This document shows, one piece after another, positions 60,169 to 64,000 of a stretch of DNA of 64,000 bases. Made by a program: the position numbers and the translations under genes. A model generated the notes under the pieces. That model saw nothing but the letters and a program-made list of their open reading frames with translations. It ran no database searches and had not been told where the DNA came from. Every line of letters starts with the position of its first letter. The first letter of the stretch is position 1. Source of the DNA: Pseudomonas fragi (GTDB taxonomy: Bacteria > Pseudomonadota > Gammaproteobacteria > Pseudomonadales > Pseudomonadaceae); NCBI RefSeq assembly GCF_025426255.1, contig NZ_CP104861.1:4216001-4280000 (forward strand), read 5' to 3'.

Positions 60169-60454
60169 CGACGAACGCTATCAAAACATCCATACGAATT
60201 TAGCTTCATCGAGCAGATCCTGGCTATCCGTCGAAGCGACCAAACCCTTGAGCCACAGACGTTTTTTCGCACTGTAACTGTTGTCGAAGCTGTAAAAGAG
60301 ATTGTCGCAAAGCGGGCTTACTCCGCAGCGGGCGAGCCCTTATTCTTGTCGAACTTTCCAGCACGGACACACGTCCAACGCATTGAGTCGCATCGACTCT
60401 GCCCCCCAATTTACCCTGACGTTGATTTGTAGCTCCTTGATGAACGTCTTCTTT
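60169..60454 (+). other. Region downstream of hmgR: 3' UTR, small RNA or gene remnant
   Basis: About 286 bp with no full gene, ending in a strong terminator. On the minus strand a short open stretch (60181 to about 60336, ending FVWMF then stop) reads like protein (LFYSFDNSYSAKKRLWLKGL), but it has no start codon and a stop just upstream. It may be a decayed gene. On the plus strand it could be the hmgR 3' UTR or an unlisted small RNA. Confidence 0.4.
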
Positions 60455-60480
60455 GGCCGCTGTTTTCAGCGGCCTTTTTT
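60455..60480 (+). terminator. Strong rho-independent terminator
   Basis: A perfect stem GGCCGCTG / CAGCGGCC with TTTT loop and a T6 tail. It is active only on the plus strand, 287 bp downstream of hmgR. Confidence 0.93.
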
Positions 60481-60508
60481 ATGCCTGCGATAATCCAAGC
60501 GCGTCTTC

Positions 60509-60595
60509 TGTGGGAGCTGGCTTGCCTGCGATACAGGCGATGAAGTCCGTCAGGCAAAACCGTGGGATGCCATCGCAGGCAAGCCAGCTCCCACA
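60509..60595. repeat. REP inverted pair (GTGGGAGCTGGCTTGCCTGCGA family)
   Basis: TGTGGGAGCTGGCTTGCCTG ... CAGGCAAGCCAGCTCCCACA, between the terminator and the LrgB gene. It is the only copy of this arm variant in the window. Confidence 0.88.
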
Positions 60596-60617
60596 AAAGC
60601 AAGGGATGCATTTATGG

Positions 60618-61304
60618 TTAAAACACCATGTTCAGCAACGGCGCCGCGAACAGGTTGAGGATGCCGGTCAATACCATCACCAGCCCCGCCACCGATCCTT
60701 CTTCGCTGCCCACTTCACGGGCGCGGCTCACACCTGCACCGTGGGCGCCGATGCCGAACAGTGCGCCTCGGGCCAGGCTGCTGCGCAGCGGCAACCACTT
60801 GAGCAGGATGCCGCCCAGCAATGCGCCGAATACTCCGGTAAACATTACAAACACCGCCGTGAGCTCGGGCACGCCACCCAGGTCTTGCGCCAGCGGCATG
60901 GCAAACGGGGTAGTGATGGAGCGCGGCACCAATGACATCGTCAATGCAGTGTCGAGTGACAACGCCTTGGCCAACCAGAAAGAACTGGCAATAGACGCCG
61001 CGCTGCCCGCCAGCATCCCCAGCAGCAACGCCACCCAATGCCGGGCCAGCAACTTGCGCTGCTGCCAGATCGGCACGGCGAAGGCCACTGTTACCGGCCC
61101 CAAGACCAGCATCAGCCAATGCGTGTTGCGGGAGTATTCGGCATACGCCGTGTGCAACGGCACAGCCACGGCAAGCAACATGGCCGGCACCAGGATCAGC
61201 GGTGACAGCAGATAGCGCCCGGTGCGCCGATACAGCCAGCGGCTAAAGCCATAACTCCCCAGCGTGAGCGCCAGCCAGAACATGGGCATCAGTTCAAACT
61301 TCAT
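60618..61304 (-). CDS. LrgB/CidB-family membrane protein
   Basis: A 228-aa inner-membrane protein with about seven hydrophobic segments. The core SLVPRSITTPFAMPLAQDLGG lies near residues 126-146 and GALFGIGAHGAGVSRAREVG near 180-199, both LrgB hallmarks. It works with LrgA in murein-hydrolase/holin-like control or overflow-metabolite transport. It overlaps lrgA by 11 bp. Confidence 0.92.
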   Translation of the reverse strand: MKFELMPMFWLALTLGSYGFSRWLYRRTGRYLLSPLILVPAMLLAVAVPLHTAYAEYSRNTHWLMLVLGPVTVAFAVPIWQQRKLLARHWVALLLGMLAGSAASIASSFWLAKALSLDTALTMSLVPRSITTPFAMPLAQDLGGVPELTAVFVMFTGVFGALLGGILLKWLPLRSSLARGALFGIGAHGAGVSRAREVGSEEGSVAGLVMVLTGILNLFAAPLLNMVF

Positions 61305-61680
61305 AGCGCACTCTCCAGCGGCACACTGCTTCCAAGGTAAACGCCGTGACTACCATCACCAGCAAGGTGCTGACGCCAATCACCAACAGGATGCGCCAAC
61401 CGTCATCGCGCACAATTACGCCGTAATCGAGCAAGCTCATCAGTGCGGGAATAAAAAACAGCAGCATTTCCGCCATCAATGCACCAGCGCCCAGTTGCAG
61501 GGTCGAAGGCTTGACCCAGCCCAGAGCAAACGCCAGCAACAACAGCGCCATACCCACAACCCCACCCGGTATTGGCAAGTGCCACCAGGCCGCCAGTTGG
61601 CAGCCCAGAAAGTACAGCGCCAACAACACGGCCAGTTCACTGAGCAAACGACCCAAGCGTTTTACATCGAAGCGTTTCAT
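61294..61680 (-). CDS. LrgA/CidA holin-like protein
   Basis: A 128-aa membrane protein with four hydrophobic segments. The conserved part is LALYFLGCQLAAWWHLPIPGGVVGMALLL, then MAEMLLFFIPALMSLLDYG. It is holin-like and coupled to LrgB by an 11-bp overlap. It diverges from a LysR regulator, as cidA does from cidR. Confidence 0.9.
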   Translation of the reverse strand: MKRFDVKRLGRLLSELAVLLALYFLGCQLAAWWHLPIPGGVVGMALLLLAFALGWVKPSTLQLGAGALMAEMLLFFIPALMSLLDYGVIVRDDGWRILLVIGVSTLLVMVVTAFTLEAVCRWRVRYEV

Positions 61681-61757
61681 GATGTTTCCATTCCAGACAG
61701 ACCCTCAGTTTAAAGAGCCTGCTACCATCCCGAAAACGAATTGTCAGACTTATAGCC

Positions 61758-61772
61758 ATTCCAAAATGGAAT
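61758..61772. promoter_or_regulatory. Operator-like palindrome between LrgA and LysR genes
   Basis: ATTCCA-AAA-TGGAAT is a perfect 6-3-6 palindrome 78 bp upstream of the LrgA start and 8 bp upstream of the LysR start. It is a likely site for the adjacent regulator, by position. Confidence 0.55.
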
Positions 61773-61779
61773 CACGCAC

Positions 61780-62676
61780 ATGGAATTCAAACACCTGCGC
61801 ACCTTTGTTGAAGTCGCACGCCTTGGCGGCTTCACTCCAGCCGCTCACAACTTGCATATCAGCCAATCAGCGGTGAGCAAGCAGGTGGCGCAACTTGAGC
61901 ACAGCCTCGGCACGCCGCTGTTTGACCGGCTGGGTTCACAGGTCAGGCTGACGGCTGCGGGCAAGGTGGTGTTGCAGCGGGCCGAAGGTATGCTGCGTTT
62001 GCATCAGGAGTTGCTGAGTGAACTCGACGACTTGAGCCATCTGACCCGGGGCGAGCTGCGGGTCGGCCTGCCGCTGCTGGGCAGTAACACACTGTTCGCC
62101 GGGCTCTTTGCAGAATACCGGCGGCGCTATCCGAATATTCAAGTGCAGTTGCTGGAAGAAGGGAGTCTGAATATCGAGCAGGCGGTTTTGAGTGGTGAAC
62201 TGGAGTTGGGCGGTAGTCTGACCCCGAAAAACCCCACGTTTGCTTACCAACCTTTTTGCGACGAGCCGCTGGATGTCTTGATCCCGGCCGATCATCCGCT
62301 TTCAGAAGGCCCCAGCGTGCGCCTCGAGCAATTGGCCGACACGCCATTTTTGCTCTACCAACGCAGTTTTATGCTCAACGACCGCGTGCTCAAGGCTTGC
62401 CAGCAAGCAGGCTTTACCCCCAAGGAAGGCGGACGCAGTGGCCAGGCGGATTTTTTGGTGGCACTGGTAGCCGCAGGCCAAGGCGTGGTGTTGCTGCCCA
62501 GCGTGGTTGCCCGTGCTCTGGAGCGCCCCGGCGTGGTTCGGGTCAAGCTTGTGGCGCCGGACTCCCTGCGCTGGGATATCGCGTTTATCTGGCGCGACGG
62601 CGCGTATTTGTCACGGGCAGCTCAAGCCTGGCTTGAGCTGCTGCGTGAACGACCGGTTATGGGTTCAGTGCTTTAA
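61780..62676 (+). CDS. LysR-family regulator, CidR-like
   Basis: A 298-aa LTTR. HTH: MEFKHLRTFVEVARLGGFTPAAHNLHISQSAVSKQVAQLE. Effector domain from about 90 (RGELRVGLPLLGSNTLFAGL). It is divergent from lrgAB and is likely to control it. The 3' end overlaps the converging flavodoxin gene by 20 bp. Confidence 0.9.
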   Translation: MEFKHLRTFVEVARLGGFTPAAHNLHISQSAVSKQVAQLEHSLGTPLFDRLGSQVRLTAAGKVVLQRAEGMLRLHQELLSELDDLSHLTRGELRVGLPLLGSNTLFAGLFAEYRRRYPNIQVQLLEEGSLNIEQAVLSGELELGGSLTPKNPTFAYQPFCDEPLDVLIPADHPLSEGPSVRLEQLADTPFLLYQRSFMLNDRVLKACQQAGFTPKEGGRSGQADFLVALVAAGQGVVLLPSVVARALERPGVVRVKLVAPDSLRWDIAFIWRDGAYLSRAAQAWLELLRERPVMGSVL

Positions 62677-63112
62677 TCAAGTCTGCAACCCACGGTTCGG
62701 AGTCTTCTTCAGGAGTAACCGTGACGCTGGAATCCAGACGCAACATCGGCAGCACTTCACGCACACCAAGCTCGGCGAACAGTTCGCGCATCTGTTCGCC
62801 ACCGCCACAGAAAGTGTCGCCGTAGCTCTCGTCACCCAACGCGATCACGGCGCCGGGCAGACCGCGCCAGGCGGCTGGCAACTGATCGCGGATGGCGCTG
62901 TACAGCGGCACAAGGTTGTCCGGCAGCTCACCCATGCCAGTGGTCGAGGTCACGGCCAAAAAAGCCTCGGGAGCAAACGCCTGAATATCGGCCAGGGTGG
63001 CGCGAGTATTGAGCAAAACCTCAAAACCGGCATCGGTAAGCAGTTGCTTGGCATTGCGGGCGACTTCTTCAGCGGTGCCGTACACCGAGCCGGAAAGGAT
63101 GGCGACTTTCAT
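62657..63112 (-). CDS. Flavodoxin-family protein (MioC-like)
   Basis: A 151-aa FMN-binding electron carrier. The phosphate loop SGSVYGTAEEVARNAKQLL is at residues 8-26. Flavin-stacking loops are STTGMGELPDNLVPL near 57-71 and ALGDESYGDTFCGGG near 91-105. It transfers electrons to unknown partner enzymes. ATG at 63112 has AGGA eight bases upstream; an in-frame TTG one codon earlier is possible. Confidence 0.91.
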   Translation of the reverse strand: MKVAILSGSVYGTAEEVARNAKQLLTDAGFEVLLNTRATLADIQAFAPEAFLAVTSTTGMGELPDNLVPLYSAIRDQLPAAWRGLPGAVIALGDESYGDTFCGGGEQMRELFAELGVREVLPMLRLDSSVTVTPEEDSEPWVADLIKALNP

Positions 63113-63222
63113 CAATCTGATCCTGTAACTGACTAAAAGGCTGGGATACTAGCAGGTGATACGCCACTCACGTACCGATGCCTTAACATCCTTGAATCTG
63201 TTCGACTAAAGAGAATCGCACA

Positions 63223-63690
63223 ATGATCAACTCCCGTTTGTTGCAACGCATGGTAGACGCGTCCCAGGACGGCATTGTGGTTGCCGAACAAGAGGGCGAA
63301 GACAACATTCTGATTTATGTAAACAACGCGTTTGAAGCCCTCACCGGCTACAACCGCGACGACATCCTGTATCAGGATTGCCGTTTTTTGCAGGCGGGCG
63401 ACCGCGACCAGATTGGCCTGCAGTTGATCCGCGAAGCCATCGCCAGCGGGCAGCCAACCCGCCAGGTGCTGCGCAACTATCGCAAGGACGGCACGCATTT
63501 CTGGAATGAGCTGTCGATCACCCCGGTGTTCAACGAGAACGACAAGCTGACGTACTTTATTGGCGTGCAAAAAGATGTCACCCAGCAGGTCAAGGCCCAG
63601 CAGCGTGTCGCCCAGCTCGAAGCCCAACTGGCCGCAGTACAGGCCGAACTGCAAGCGCTCAAGGCGACGAGCGGATTAAACAAAACGTAG
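63223..63690 (+). CDS. Short LOV-domain blue-light photoreceptor (PpSB1-LOV-like)
   Basis: A 155-aa stand-alone PAS/LOV protein. The photoactive cysteine is in YQDCRFLQ (residues 50-57, Cys53), the FMN-binding motif of LOV domains. The LRNYRKDGTHFWNELSITPV strand and FIGVQKDVT complete the core. A C-terminal coiled coil (AQQRVAQLEAQLAAVQAELQAL) replaces an effector, so it probably signals by dimer changes. From memory its place after hmgR-lrgAB-LysR matches P. putida PpSB1-LOV. Confidence 0.93.
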   Translation: MINSRLLQRMVDASQDGIVVAEQEGEDNILIYVNNAFEALTGYNRDDILYQDCRFLQAGDRDQIGLQLIREAIASGQPTRQVLRNYRKDGTHFWNELSITPVFNENDKLTYFIGVQKDVTQQVKAQQRVAQLEAQLAAVQAELQALKATSGLNKT

Positions 63691-63748
63691 AAATAGCGGT
63701 CTGATAATCACTGTGACGAATTTTCATACCCTTTTTTGAGCCCCATCC

Positions 63749-64000
63749 ATGTCTCATGATTCCCTTTTGACTCAGGACGAGCTGGATTTCATCCAAACGA
63801 TGCATCAGAACCCGCTGCTGAATTCGCGGGATGCGTCGTCCAGCCTGATGCTCAACGGAATGTCACAAATCCGTGATCTGCTGACACGCCTGGCGGCCCA
63901 TGAACAGGTCACGATCCAGGCGCAATTTGCCAACCAGCAAATGAGTTTTCCGCTGCGTCTGGTCGAAGACGAATTCCATGCCCAACATCTGCAACTGGGT
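63749..64000 (+). CDS. Uncharacterised protein, N-terminal part (runs off window)
   Basis: 84 codons of an open frame starting ATG at 63749 and leaving the window. The sequence (MSHDSLLTQDELDFIQTMHQ ... FPLRLVEDEFHAQHLQL) is hydrophilic and helical at first, then possibly beta. It looks like a cytoplasmic regulatory or PilZ-type protein, but the visible part is not enough to assign it. It is close to the LOV gene, on the same strand. Confidence 0.7.
   Translation, partial: MSHDSLLTQDELDFIQTMHQNPLLNSRDASSSLMLNGMSQIRDLLTRLAAHEQVTIQAQFANQQMSFPLRLVEDEFHAQHLQLG

Noticed and set aside
60224..60409. 61-codon minus-strand open frame downstream of hmgR
   Set aside because: Basic, Arg/Leu/Gln-rich shadow sequence without SD; the protein-like stretch in this region lies in a different frame and has no start.
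985..60595. Possible CRISPR array from recurring inverted repeats
   Set aside because: The repeats are scattered singly or in pairs at gene borders with no regular spacers, so they are REP elements. No cas genes are present.

Overview
The window reads as chromosomal DNA of a fluorescent-group Pseudomonas. The evidence is the ValS-RlmF-HupN-YejK order, the aapJQMP operon, the hmgR/hmgA-fahA-maiA cluster followed by LrgAB and a short LOV photoreceptor (an order I recall from P. putida), many ferric-siderophore genes, and abundant Pseudomonas-type REP palindromes. Almost all genes have Pseudomonas-like GC-rich codon use. There is no rRNA, tRNA, phage, IS element or CRISPR array. No species is assigned.

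Layout. 1-5.1 kb: end of valS, rlmF, hupN, yejK, a membrane-anchored glutaredoxin, a GIY-YIG protein and an NTF2-like protein. 5.2-8.1 kb: a CynX-type exporter with its GntR repressor, then the mqsRA toxin-antitoxin pair. 8.2-12.4 kb: the aapJQMP amino-acid ABC importer. 12.8-16.9 kb: esterase estB, RNA helicase rhlB, moaCDE and a YdcZ-type membrane protein. 16.9-22.0 kb: a LysR regulator divergent from a MexHI-like RND pump. 22.1-29.9 kb: PIN-PhoH ATPase, NodB-like deacetylase, yaaA, an SDR, and a LysR/MFS efflux pair with a perfect 23-bp operator-like palindrome. 29.9-32.8 kb: an AT-richer orphan RHS/TccC-like toxin gene whose reading frame appears interrupted at a G6 tract. 32.8-38.8 kb: an AaeXAB-type aromatic-acid efflux operon with its own outer-membrane factor and a divergent LysR. 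39-42 kb: 2-ketoacid reductase, an EamA exporter and an AraC regulator.

42.1-50.5 kb holds two back-to-back cell-surface-signalling iron systems: a sigma/anti-sigma/TonB-receptor set on the minus strand and a fecIRA-like set on the plus strand, each with its own Fur-box-like site. 50.6-54.4 kb: an HPF-like ribosome factor, PsiE, SOS-controlled yebG, a flavodoxin-fold quinone reductase, a MerR regulator and a leucine-dehydrogenase relative that lacks the catalytic lysine. 54.4-60.2 kb: tyrosine/homogentisate catabolism (maiA, fahA, hmgA, regulator hmgR, nearby AAHS transporter). 60.6-64 kb: LrgB/LrgA with a LysR regulator, a flavodoxin, a short LOV protein, and the start of one more gene.

Most of the window is core Pseudomonas physiology. 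The least ordinary parts are the RHS toxin with a probable frameshifted C-terminus, a perfect 68-bp spacerless REP palindrome that supplies the stop codon of a gene, the K-to-Q change in the dehydrogenase, and an unexplained stretch ending in a strong terminator between hmgR and lrgB. I see no clearly new multi-gene system.
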